Below are positions 1-10,098 of a stretch of 64,000 nucleotides of DNA, piece by piece (position 1 is the first letter of the stretch; each line of letters begins with the position of its first letter). The DNA is from Tritrichomonas musculus (Eukaryota; Parabasalia; Tritrichomonadida; Tritrichomonadidae). A model generated the notes under the pieces. That model saw only the letters and a program-made list of their open reading frames with translations, was not told where the DNA came from and searched no databases. Location of the stretch: contig JAPFFF010000002.1 in the NCBI GenBank assembly GCA_039105265.1, forward strand, positions 9,610,001 through 9,674,000. Reading direction: 5' to 3'. The translations under genes were made by a program, and so were the position numbers.

Positions 1-1598
1 TTAAAATATGGATTATTTTCACCAAGTGTTATAATTAATTCTTTATTATTGAGATCATAGAAGTTATTGAAATCATATATTGAGGTATATATAAAAACGC
101 CACATCTATGAGGATCTTTATCTTCTCTTTCTTCAATTAATGATTCAAAAATGCTTTTAGAATCATTTTTTGATTTAAATAATTCAATTGTTTGAAAAAT
201 TGGCCATGTATCTTGATTTGATACATCATTCTTTGGGTAGAATGTAATTTTTTTAATTGGAGTTTTGCCATTCAATGGAATGCAATATATTCGTTTTGAC
301 TCATCTTTATCATGAAACATTTGAAGTTTGTCATTTGAAACAAATTCTTCTTCTTCATCATTAATTTTGTATGAAAATGAATGCGGTATATTAGATTCAT
401 TGCCATTATTGAATCCCTGAATTTTTAATAACTCTGCTTCAACTTTGTTCTCAAGTTCTATCGAGAAAGAATGCATTTTACTTTTATTAGCATGAACACA
501 AGAAATTAAACCTTTGATTTCTTTTTTCTCTGGAGAGATAACACTAAATTTATCTGCTGAAGATAATGATACAACAAATTCAGGATCTTTATCAAATTTA
601 TTTTGTTTATTTGCCTGTTTAATTGCTAAAAAATGGCAAATGCCATTATTATCTTCAGGTTTTGATTCATCAAATTCAAAATTATGATAGTTTTGTTTTT
701 CGATTGTATCGTCTTTTTCTTTTATCAATTCCTTCAATTGAGTAATTTCCTTGTCTTTTTTTTGAAGTTGATCTTTAAGTGATTTTCTATCAAAAAAATG
801 AGTTTTGGCAATCGACTCGCAGTTAAGAAAATTAAAACTAAATTTATCGTTTAATTGTATTAATTTTTCTTCAAAAGAGATTAAATCATCAATGTTATTA
901 AATTTAATAAGAGAAAGTAAAACAGGTGCATTTTTATCGGAATTGTCCAAATAATCGAATAAAAAGTTTGATATTTCGATCCTAAATTCATTTTGTTCAA
1001 AATATTTGGAAAAGATTGAATATAAAATATTAATTGGAAGTGAAGAAAAGTTATCTTTGTCATTAGTAATAAAATATATCAAATTGGACGAAATTAAATT
1101 GATTTCATTATCTTGTTCAAAGTTTAGTTTCAATTCATCATAATTAGGAAGATTTTGAATCTGAATTTTATAATTTAATAATTCTATAACTAATTTTTGA
1201 TTGTTTTTTGATATATGATCATATATTTTTGTGGTTAAATCTGTAACCTTGTATTTTATTGAAAGATAATAAAGTTGAAAAATCATTTCTTTGTTATTAA
1301 AAATATCTGAGTAATATAAGCTTTCTCTTTGGCAGATTGATATGAAGAGTTTAAATGCTGACTCTGTTATATCAATTGGCTCTTTTGGCAGATATATTTT
1401 TTCTTGTTTACGATATATAACAAAATTATCTAAAAAATAATATGATGTTTGTATTAATTGTAATAAATAGGCCTCTGTTTGATATTCCATTTCTTCATAT
1501 ATGATTTGCTTTTTTTCTTCATGAATACGATCAATTTGAAAATGCTCATCATAAAAGACGTTAAATCTATCAAATTGAAAATGGAAAATATTTATAAA
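1..1598 (-). CDS. BTB-like / coiled-coil protein, 3' end beyond the window
   Basis: Reading the minus strand from about 1598 down to base 1 gives one uninterrupted frame of some 530 codons that leaves the window. The first part (about residues 1-250) resembles the divergent BTB plus helical (BACK-like) region common in trichomonads, with YLPKEPIDITE and LYYLSIKYKVTDL as the clearest stretches. A short charged coiled coil follows (QKKDKEITQLKELIKEKDD), then a beta-rich C-terminal part with DPEFVVSLSSADKFSVIS, like the discoidin-type tail of these proteins. The true start is unclear: the frame opens after a TGA at 1599-1601, the family-like sequence begins at once, but the first in-frame ATG is only at 1490. 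An upstream exon, a lost start or a start at 1490 are all possible. Function is unknown; family members are thought to be scaffold-like. The family call is from pattern recognition. Confidence 0.6.
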
Positions 1599-2070
1599 TC
1601 AATATATCTTAGAAAACAAAACAAAAAATAATAAATAAACCACAAAATTTTAAAGTATGATTTCAAGATATTTTTAAATTATCAAAATAAAGCATTATAT
1701 AAAAATATGTATTTTTTTTAAGGGTGCTCTTTAAACGGTCGCCGTGGAAAATATAAATATCTTCACATATATTATGAATTAATTGTCATAAATAGAATAT
1801 TTATTTGTTATCCTTTTTATGCGAAAGAAGCAGGACGTCCAGAGTGGACATCGCCTAATTGAGAGTAATTGAATAGAAATAAATAATTTATTCAAAATCT
1901 TTCAAAAAAAATTTAATGATTATTTTTTCTTTCTTAGGAAATAAATAAAAATGCAAACGCTGAATTTCTTTTCTGGCAGGGTCAATTGGGTTATAATACC
2001 ATCACTAATCTTTTTTCTAAACGATTTCTTAATTTCGCATACCTATTTATGAAAATCAGATTCTGAAAAC
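1599..2070. other. Gene-poor spacer with two coding-like islands
   Basis: No complete gene is visible. On the plus strand 1808-1858 reads YPFYAKEAGRPEWTSPN and 1945-2050 contains EFLFWQGQLGYNTIT, both looking more protein-like than the surroundings. They are separated by AT-rich non-coding sequence. They look like scraps of a decayed gene whose family I do not recognise. Confidence 0.3.
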
Positions 2071-2486
2071 ATACAGTTATGTATAAAATATTGAAGCAGT
2101 ATAAAAAGTTGAAGCACTTTTTTAAAAAATTTTCAAAATTTTTTTTCAAAAATCAATTTTTTTCTCATCATATATTAAAGTTATCCAAAAGTAAAATATA
2201 CCAAAATGCTAAGCGTTTAATACTTTTTATAAATAACTATGACATTTTTATATTAGACTAAAGTCAGAGAATTTTTCGAATGAAGAAGAAGAGAAAATAT
2301 AATGCATTTTATTAGTAGCACTGTGCATTATTTCAAAATTAAATTGGATATATTGATTCTATATATGCTGCCACATAATAAATAAAAATAAAACTATAGC
2401 CATTATTATTAACATTTATGATAAAAATAGAAATTTTTTTTTTTTTAAGGCCGTTTAAATTTTATGAAAATTTAAAATTGTTGAAA
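2071..2486 (+). repeat. Left arm of the 2.7 kb inverted-repeat element
   Basis: The arm begins atacagttatgtataaaata and ends in tttaaaattgttgaaa. Its reverse complement is found at 4355-4767 with only a few differences outside homopolymers. A 60-codon frame lies in it but has AT-rich, non-protein-like composition. Confidence 0.8.
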
Positions 2487-3079
2487 TTCTTGTTTTGAAG
2501 AGTAATTTAGTTAAATTAGTTTTTCACTGAAATAAAACATTCTAATAACTAAGTTAAGATTATATCAAACCTTGATCATATTCATTATTTATTAATTTAT
2601 ATTTATAAAATAATCAATGAATGAATATGATGAAAAATTTAATTATTTACAACAAATATATCATTTTTGTGTTACGATAAACGTGAGAATATAATTAGCA
2701 TATGTCACAAATATATTACCCTAATTATTACATTTTGAATCTAATTATATCTTTAGATGAGTCGGATTTGATGACAAATAAGGGAAATTGACAAAATGAA
2801 ATAAAAATTCATTTTCATGTAAAAAAAAAACTAATTTAATAGGATTATATCATTATTTATTGATTTAAAAATATTGTAATTTATATAATATTCATTTATT
2901 AGTTAAAATGAATGATCAATTCTGATCATTTACATAAAAAAAACCTAAATGTACAATAAAAATAATCATACAAAGCCTAAAATAATATCAGATAGCAACT
3001 ATTAAATCCTTTGATACTATAAAATCAAAAAAAAAAAAAATATAGAAATACTTTTTTTTAATACACCACAAGATAGCCG

Positions 3080-3165
3080 CTTTTTGAGCGTAGCTCAAAA
3101 AGTGTCTTTATCAAATTTAACAAATTTTGCAATTCACTTTTTGAGCTGAAGGCTCAAAAAGTGAA
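3080..3165. repeat. Two strong hairpins in the core of the inverted-repeat element
   Basis: 3080-3102 is a 10-bp perfect stem (ctttttgagc / gctcaaaaag) closed by a GTA loop. 3133-3165 is a related stem of about 14 bp (cactttttgagc / gctcaaaaagtg at its heart) closed by TGAAG. Both share the GAGC...GCTC heart, so they belong together; related half-motifs occur near 3190 and 3265. Confidence 0.65.
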
Positions 3166-4354
3166 GAAAAATTTGTAATTCTCGCGGACACTTTTTGAAT
3201 ATTTTTTATTAAAAAGTTGTATAAGTAACCTTATTTTAACATAAAAAGTTATGTTTTCAAAGTATTCAAAAAGTGTCTTTATCAAATTTATAAATTATTT
3301 ATAAATGAAGTAAATTTTTTTTCGCCAACAGGTATTCCAAAAAAATTGAGAAGACTTGCATCCTGAACGATTGTGATTAAAAGATCGAAATAATTATTTA
3401 AATAAGATAATCAATTTTAATCATTAGATAATATTGATAGGAAAACTTGATTCAGAAATTGAATGTGAATCAGGAAAGTTTAACGAAAGATTATAAAATA
3501 AGGATTTATAGCTGGCATCTGGGAAATTAGTTTTTTATCTAAAAAAAATATATTTTCTTTTATGATTCAATCAATTTATCAATCATCCAAAATTACAATA
3601 ATATTAGTATAAATTATTTTTTTATATAATTATGAAATCAATATCTCCTTTTCGTATCATTATAAAAATATTTTAAAAAATGAATAAATTGAAAAATTTA
3701 ATTGAAATTTATTTGGAAATTTGAATTGACCAAAAATAATAATACAAAAATTCAATCTTCAAATAAACTCATAAAAGATAAAATATGAAAAATAAAGTAA
3801 TTTATAAAAAGGAATGAAATAATGAAGAGAAAATCGTGTCTATAATTTTGTGAGAAATATAAAATTTTTAAAACACTTTTATTTTTATATTGAAATTTTT
3901 TTTCTCATAATCAACGGAATATATCTGAGCAAACCATATATTTTAACCACAAATATAAAATATTATAAGCCAATTAGCCTTTTTTAATTTTTTTCAATAC
4001 TTTACAAATGGACAACCGCTCTATTTATTTTTAATTATATAATAGATATTCGTTTATAAATCACAGACGTTTATTTTATCGATTTCAAGAATACGATTGT
4101 ATATTGGTACATAATTCATATACAACATGTTTTATTCATTTATAACGTGTGATTTATAGATTTAATTATTTTTTTATTGAATTATAAAAGTGTAATGATT
4201 GAAAAAGAAGATATTTACATTTCTAATTTTGAAATTAGCATTCTGCTTAAAAAAAGCAAAATAGAATAGGGGATTCTTGTAGTAATGATCTTCATGAATA
4301 TATATAGAAACATTTATTTAAGTTAAATCCAACTAGAAATCATTTTTATCAGAC

Positions 4355-4767
4355 TTTCAACAATTTTAAATTTTCATAAAATTTAAACGGCCTTAAAAAA
4401 AAAAAAATTTCTATTTTTATCATAAATGTTAATAATAATGGCTATAGTTTTATTTTTATTTATTATGTGGCAGCATATATAGAATCAATATATCCAATTT
4501 AATTTTGAAATAATGCACAGTGCTACTAATAAAATGCATTATATTTTCTCTTCTTCTTCATTCGAAAAATTCTCTGACTTTAGTCTAATATAAAAATGTC
4601 ATAGTTATTTATAAAAAGTATTAAACGCTTAGCATTTTGGTATATTTTACTTTTGGATAACTTTAATATATGATGAGAAAAAAATTGATTTTTGAAAAAA
4701 ATTTTGAAAATTTTTAAAAAGTACTTCAACTTTTTATACTGCTTCAATATTTTATACATAACTGTAT
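4355..4767 (-). repeat. Right arm of the 2.7 kb inverted-repeat element
   Basis: Inverted copy of 2071-2486. The arm starts tttcaacaattttaaatttt and ends ataactgtat. Differences from the left arm are a few single bases and poly-A/T length changes. Confidence 0.8.
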
Positions 4768-5925
4768 ATTAAATATTTTTTATAATAATTTCAAAAAGAT
4801 TAAATAAGCTATCTTCTATATTAGTACCAGAAATACTTTGAATTTTAACTACTAATTAAATAACATTTGTATTTTTTTTTAATGATTAACTATCATATAT
4901 AAAATTTTCATATTAACTTTTTTATTATCTTGATTTTGCTAGATATTATTGTATCAGAAACATTTACACTATAATTCAAATCAACATATCATATATCATC
5001 TCGTGATTTGATTATCCTTGACTTTCTCAATTTCATCAAAAAGTGATCGAATTTTAGCTTTGTACGGAAAAATTAAAATTGTTTGATTTCGGGCCATTCA
5101 TATGCTTTAAAAATTTGCTTTTTTTTTTGTTGAATCATATATTTATTAAAGAAAAGTATCATCAAAACATTTAGGTGCAGATGCATTACCAAGTGAATAA
5201 ATTAAATTGTAATTCAGATCGTATTACATAAAATGGTTCAGGGTATTTAACACTCTTAAATTTCACTATTTCTTGAATTGTTAAATGAATGAAGAATCAT
5301 TCTGGTTTGCTATTAAAAATTTTTATATAATCTATTGATATAAATTTTGTGGTTATTATTGTAATTTCTTTGAACAGTTTAAAGAAAATCATATTTATAT
5401 TTGAATGTAGCTATTTTGAATGATATTTAATTTTTCTGATAAAAATAAAAAAAATATAGTATTTTGCAAAATGAATAATTAGAAAGAAATATCCATAATA
5501 TTCAGATTATTTTGGTAAAGAAATGGATATATTCGATTTTCAATCAGATATTTCTATTTTTTTATTTTAATTCAATATTTTTTATTTGAATGCTTATCCA
5601 CTTTAGCTCAGAAAAAAAAAATAAAAATTGAGAAAAAAGCAAAATTTATTCAATATTTTGAAAGCCTTAAGAAAATATCATTTTTTTTTTGAGACCTTGC
5701 ATAGAAAAAGTTTCCAAAGTATTCAATTTGTCTGTTTTCCTTGATCAGTACCGATTTTAGGTTTTTTTGATTTTTTTAAAAAAAATGAATCAGAAGCACC
5801 TTAACAAAAAGTGAAAATTGAAAAGAGCAAAAAAAATTGAATTGGTTTTTTTGATTTATCCCTTTTTTTTTTTTTTTTTTTTTTTTTCCAAAAAAATAAA
5901 AAATAATTATTCAATTTACTATTAT
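4768..5925. other. AT-rich intergenic spacer
   Basis: No gene-like frame, RNA gene or obvious repeat is seen apart from a 25-base poly-T at 5863-5887, just beyond the stop codon of the minus-strand gene ending at 5926. Confidence 0.5.
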
Positions 5926-8594
5926 TTATTTACTGTTTCCAATATGTAGATTTTGATTAAAGAGAGGGAAATTCAACAGTTCTTCCTCATTAATTCTGAA
6001 ATTAAGATTGGACTCAACTTCAAGCAACTCAATAAAATTTAAAATATCTTTTTTGTTCATATTTAGCTCTGCAAATTTTCTGAAATATGTATTACTAGTA
6101 GTAAAAAGAACATTTTCCATCTTTGAGATCCATTTCATATGGCGAATATCTCTTGCAAAAACAAGGCAAACAAATTTTGATCGCAAGATTTTTCGTGCCT
6201 CTTCAATTAGTTTTTTACCTGAGAGACCTTTTCCACCATTTGTAATGAGCTTGATTTGGTTATGTTTCTTTGTATTGACAATCTCAAGTGCATCTTTTAA
6301 TGTCTTTTTGAAATAAACATTCATTTGGATTTTCTTTGAAAGATGCTTCATGTATAATATATTTTCAGCGTTTTCAATATTTTCATCTTTCCAAAGAATT
6401 AAATGGTTTGTTCTCATTACTGTGAACGAGCAAATTGGTATAATCTGATATTTGTTAGCGAAAACAAATTCTTCTGCAACTACCAAATTATTTATTTGTT
6501 CTTTTTTTGTTATAGGATTAAACGCTTTTGTGTTCCCGACAATTGAATGATGAATTCCATAATTTCTTGAAATATTGGTTGAAATAACTTTCCCTTTAAA
6601 TGAAAGATCTTTCAAGTCATTAACTTTTGATTTGTTGTAAATTGCTCTGCAACAAATAATTGACGTTTTCTCATTGATATTTAATATATGATAACCTGCC
6701 CCATAAACGGCTGCATAAAACGGATTCTCAGTTGCATAAATGCCCATTCCAAAATATCCTGGATCCCTCATATGGCATTCATCATTTCCTGGCATATAAA
6801 AATGTTTTTCAAGAATTTTAGCATGATTTTTTATGTTTGATCCATGATAAAGGAAACATTCATATGCATCTTGTGATGAAATATATTTTTTTATTTCTTC
6901 ATATTCTTCAAAGTATTTGTTAGCAAAAATTGTTTCTCCTGTAATTATCATTTCAAATGCATTTTTTTCGATATCTTTACGAATTTGATTTTCTGCTTCT
7001 TCAAACATTGTTTTGTTGGACAATAAGAAAATCCAATCTTCATGAGGATCTTCTTCCGATATTTGAGAATTAACTTTTTCTTTAATATACTGTAAGTCAA
7101 TTTGATCTAAATCTAGAGTGTTTTGTAAAATATTGATTGAATTCATATTATATATATTATCAATGCTTTGATCATCAGGAAGCTTTTGAATTGGGCCATC
7201 AGCAAAATTGCCAATAATTGAACGACCAAGAGCCGAATTTAATTTATTTTTTAGAGGATTAATGATTTCATTAAATTCATTTAAAGATCCAGATAATACC
7301 TTATTTGCCAGAAAAGCTATTTTTAATATAATACTTCCTGATTCAACCCCAAATATGATTGCATTTTGGTCTAATAATTCCCTAAGCTTATTGAAATTGA
7401 CATCGCTTGGAGATTTATCAAAATGAAATTTGGCAGATGGAAAGATGGACTCATATGGAGTATTGATCTTAAATGAATTTTCAATCATAATGGAATCAAT
7501 TAATATTTCATCTGGATGGTAATTCAAAATGTTATCTCTATTAAAAACTGGAGGACTGAATATTTCATTAATCATGTTTTCAAGGACTTTTTCATGATAT
7601 AATCTTTGAATATTTTCTGGTAACATTTTGGAATTTTGATATTCGTTGTAATGCTCTTCACACATAAATAGACCTGGAGTAATATAAACAAAATAGTCAA
7701 TTTTGTTTTCTGAAGAAATTTTCTTATGGCACTGCATACATTCGATGCATTTTTTATGATATGGATATCCTGAATAATATAGAAGTTCATTTTCTTCAAT
7801 ATGCTCGTGACATACTGTGCAAAATATCAGATCTTTTTTGATCAAATCGACGAATTTCATGACCTGATCTGAATTGATTTTGTCAATGTAACAATCCTTG
7901 TCATATGCAAGTTTAAAGAATATTTCTTCAAAAGAAGGTCTTTCATAGGGCTCATTTGACCAGCATCTTTCAATCAAATCTTTCAATGATTTATTAATTA
8001 ATGTTTCAAATTTAGGTCGATATCCATGAATAATTCTTTCTTTTCTCTGAGATATTTCTAATGAATCCAATTCAGAAAATGGATCTTTATTTGTGACTAT
8101 TTTGTACATTATAAGTCCAAATGAATAAACATCTGATTTTTTAGAAAAATGCTGATTTTTTAGGACTTCTGGTGCTGAGTAAAGGTAAGAATCTGGTGAA
8201 GACAACCTTTTTTTAATTGAAATGTTAAAATCTGTTAAGCATGGTTGGCATTTTTGGTTTAGTAAAACATTGCTTAGTTTTAAATTGCCATGAACAATAT
8301 GATATTTATGTAATAGCATTATACTTCGTGCGACACCAAGTAAAATTATAGTACCAAATCTACCAAAATAATTTAACGGTATTGTGGAAAGACCAAGGGA
8401 TCCATTTACTGAATGTTCCATAAATATTGTTAGGTTTTTTCTATTTTTAAAATCTGTTTTAGAAAAGCCAATGAATTTGATTATTGTAGGGTGTTCATAC
8501 CTATACAAATTGAAAATGTATTCATTGAAATCAAAGTCATCATCAAATTTAAATATTGTTTTGGCTACATATTTTTTAGATGTTTTTGTATGTT
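5926..8594 (-). pseudogene. C-terminal half of split VWA-UBC-pseudokinase-LIM-PARP gene
   Basis: This is the downstream half of one host gene cut by the Polinton; the upstream half is at 30134-33014. From the insertion edge (8594) the frame enters the pseudokinase N-lobe at KTSKKYVAKTIF, with the VAIK-type lysine kept. The catalytic loop is HGNLKLSNV instead of HRD, and DFN replaces DFG, so kinase activity is unlikely. A LIM-like zinc-binding region follows (CTVCHEHI, then CIECMQCHKK). Later comes a PARP catalytic domain with FLYHGS, DPGYFGMGIYAT, AAVYG and the glutamate region VVAEEFVFANKY, i.e. the H-Y-E set expected of an active poly- or mono-ADP-ribosyltransferase. The last ~150 residues are an unassigned alpha/beta region (KLITNGGKGLSGKKL). 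Separated from its promoter and N-terminal half, this piece is probably not expressed as such. Confidence 0.85.
8589..8594. repeat. Target-site duplication, left copy
   Basis: The bases tatgtt directly before the left Polinton end recur at 30134-30139 after the right end. Five bases (atgtt) are unambiguous and the sixth overlaps the terminal base, so the duplication is 5-6 bp, in keeping with the 6 bp usual for Polintons. Confidence 0.7.
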
Positions 8595-9112
8595 AGTAGT
8601 TATATTAAGGGGTGCTAACAAGTTAGCCCCCCTTAATTCAAAAATCAGAACGCCAACGACTCATAAATGAAACCACAACTTTTTACATGAATATTCAATG
8701 TCAATTAATCATGACCTCACACATAAATTTTTTCATGTATAAAAAAATTATTTCACACGCTAAATTAAAAAAATAAATTTTAAAATTTCTGATTTAATTT
8801 TTTTCAAAGAAAATTTACGCCCTGTAAAATTTCTGTTCTAATTTTTTAAATCTAAAAATTTAAAAATTAATTTTTTTATTTATGATATCCGAATGAAAAA
8901 AATAAATGTGGAAACCCTAAAGGGTTTGAGCTTCGGCTCTTCGAGCCTCAGGGACTCCGTCCCGTTCGCGAACAGGACAGGACAGGAGGACAGGACAGGA
9001 CAGGACACATTAAAAAAAATCTAGAAAAGTTTTGAGGCGTCGATGATTGAAAATTTATTTTTGTGAATTTGACGAAAAAATTCCGTTTGTTGATTTCACA
9101 AAAATTTATAAC
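8595..9112 (+). repeat. Polinton left terminal inverted repeat
   Basis: The repeat matches the reverse complement of 29683-30134 with few differences. The tip carries a palindromic core, gctaacaagttagc, inside a ggggtg...ccccc hairpin. The left copy has an extra ~60 bp (8907-8966) packed with small hairpins, including ggctcttcgagcc and gggactccgtccc, followed by pentanucleotide GGACA repeats. The right copy lacks that insert. Confidence 0.9.
8912..8973. repeat. Run of four GC-rich hairpins inserted in the left terminal repeat
   Basis: In order: aaaccctaaagggttt (8912-8927), ggctcttcgagcc (8935-8947; overlapped by gagcttcggctc at 8928-8939), gggactccgtccc (8951-8963) and the perfect palindrome gttcgcgaac (8964-8973). 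The right terminal repeat has nothing here, so the cluster was gained by one arm or lost by the other. Confidence 0.7.
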
Positions 9113-9420
9113 ATAAAGTTGCAAAAATGCATTAATTGAGAAGTCATACAATTCATAAAATTCGTTAGTAGCAAAAATGCAAAAATGCATTAATTGAGAA
9201 GTCATTCAAATCATAAAATTCGTTAGTAGCAAAAATGCAAAAATGCAAAAATGCAAGAAATGCAAAATTGAATGAAAAAATGCATTAATTGAATATGATT
9301 TTACGGTTATTATTTTTGAAATTTTTATAAAAATTTTTTAAAATCCGTTATTTGCAAAAATGCATTAATTGAATGCTTTCACAAATTATAAAATTTTTTA
9401 AAATACGTTATTTCGGCAAT
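9113..9420 (+). repeat. Subterminal degenerate tandem repeats
   Basis: A unit of about 60 bp, starting gcaaaaatgcattaattga and running to taaaattcgttagta, is repeated twice almost exactly and then in degenerate form. Short runs of the heptamer gcaaaaat are interspersed. The repeats lie just inside the left terminal repeat and I saw no matching block at the right end. They may be a replication or transcription control region or simple slippage. Confidence 0.6.
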
Positions 9421-9572
9421 GTCTGCAAATTTGAATACTCACTAAATCGAAAAAAATTTTATAAATAAACGTTCACCACAAATTATAAAATTATTTTATC
9501 ATTTATTTTTATATCACATGTCTCAAAAAAATAAATCTAATTTTAATTTAATTTTTTATCTAATATAAAAAT

Positions 9573-10055
9573 ATGACTAAATCAATTGTTGATGACAAAA
9601 TGAATAAATTATATAAACAAATTAATAAATATTATAAAACAATAAATCGTAAAATGTTAAAACAAATTGTAAAGCGTACTGATGAAATAACAGATTTATA
9701 TTATGAATACGTAAATCCTGATATGAATGATAAAGAGAAGCGACAAAATGAAAATGCATTATTGACCAAAAGAATTTTAAATAATGAAAAGTGTAACGAA
9801 GTTTGTACATTTAACGGTGTTTTAACTTTCATTTGCGGAATTTATCATTTTCTTTATGCTTACGACAACGAACCGAATAAATTATTCCATCATTGTAATA
9901 TTTGGGATTTCATGCATTGCACACTTCATGAATTCGATATGGAAAAGAAATTTATGTTTCTATTTAATGATGAAAATATACCCGAAACGGTTGAAAGATT
10001 TTTAAATATTAACGATTATGAAATAATGGAATTATTAAAATTAAATTTTAATTGA
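9573..10055 (+). CDS. Polinton hypothetical protein, 160 aa
   Basis: An open frame of 160 codons lies between the left terminal repeat and the fibre-like gene, which converges on it. It is one of only three plus-strand genes of the element. The protein starts MTKSIVDDKMNKLYKQ, is lysine- and asparagine-rich at the N-terminus and has a more hydrophobic middle (FNGVLTFICGIYHFLYAY), perhaps buried or membrane-associated. No family is recognised and no protease motif is evident. Its position next to the terminus and opposite strand suggest its own promoter. Confidence 0.6.
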   Translation: MTKSIVDDKMNKLYKQINKYYKTINRKMLKQIVKRTDEITDLYYEYVNPDMNDKEKRQNENALLTKRILNNEKCNEVCTFNGVLTFICGIYHFLYAYDNEPNKLFHHCNIWDFMHCTLHEFDMEKKFMFLFNDENIPETVERFLNINDYEIMELLKLNFN

Positions 10056-10098
10056 ATAATTATTTTTATATCACATGTCATTTTAAAAATAAATAATT

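Larger units (their letters stand above)
2071..4767. mobile_element. 2.7 kb element with ~415-bp inverted arms, no coding capacity
   Basis: The segment is bounded by two long arms in inverted orientation (2071-2486 and 4355-4767) that are nearly identical apart from homopolymer length changes and a few substitutions. Similarity stops abruptly at both outer ends, at the sequence ATACAG on each arm. The 1.87 kb core has no plausible gene, but holds strong hairpins (3080-3165) and a repeated motif, aaaaagtgtctttatcaaat, at about 3097 and 3269. The layout fits a non-autonomous DNA transposon with long inverted repeats (foldback or Mutator-like). I see no convincing target-site duplication, so an inverted local duplication is an alternative. 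High arm identity suggests a recent origin. Confidence 0.55.

Noticed and set aside
881-1063. Short minus-strand frame
   Set aside because: Shadow of the larger open frame at 1-1598 in another phase.
2079-2261. 60-codon frame in the left arm
   Set aside because: Composition is lysine/phenylalanine from AT-rich DNA; it is part of an inverted-repeat arm.
8948-9205. 85-codon frame over the left Polinton end
   Set aside because: It is read through the GGACA pentanucleotide repeats and subterminal repeats.
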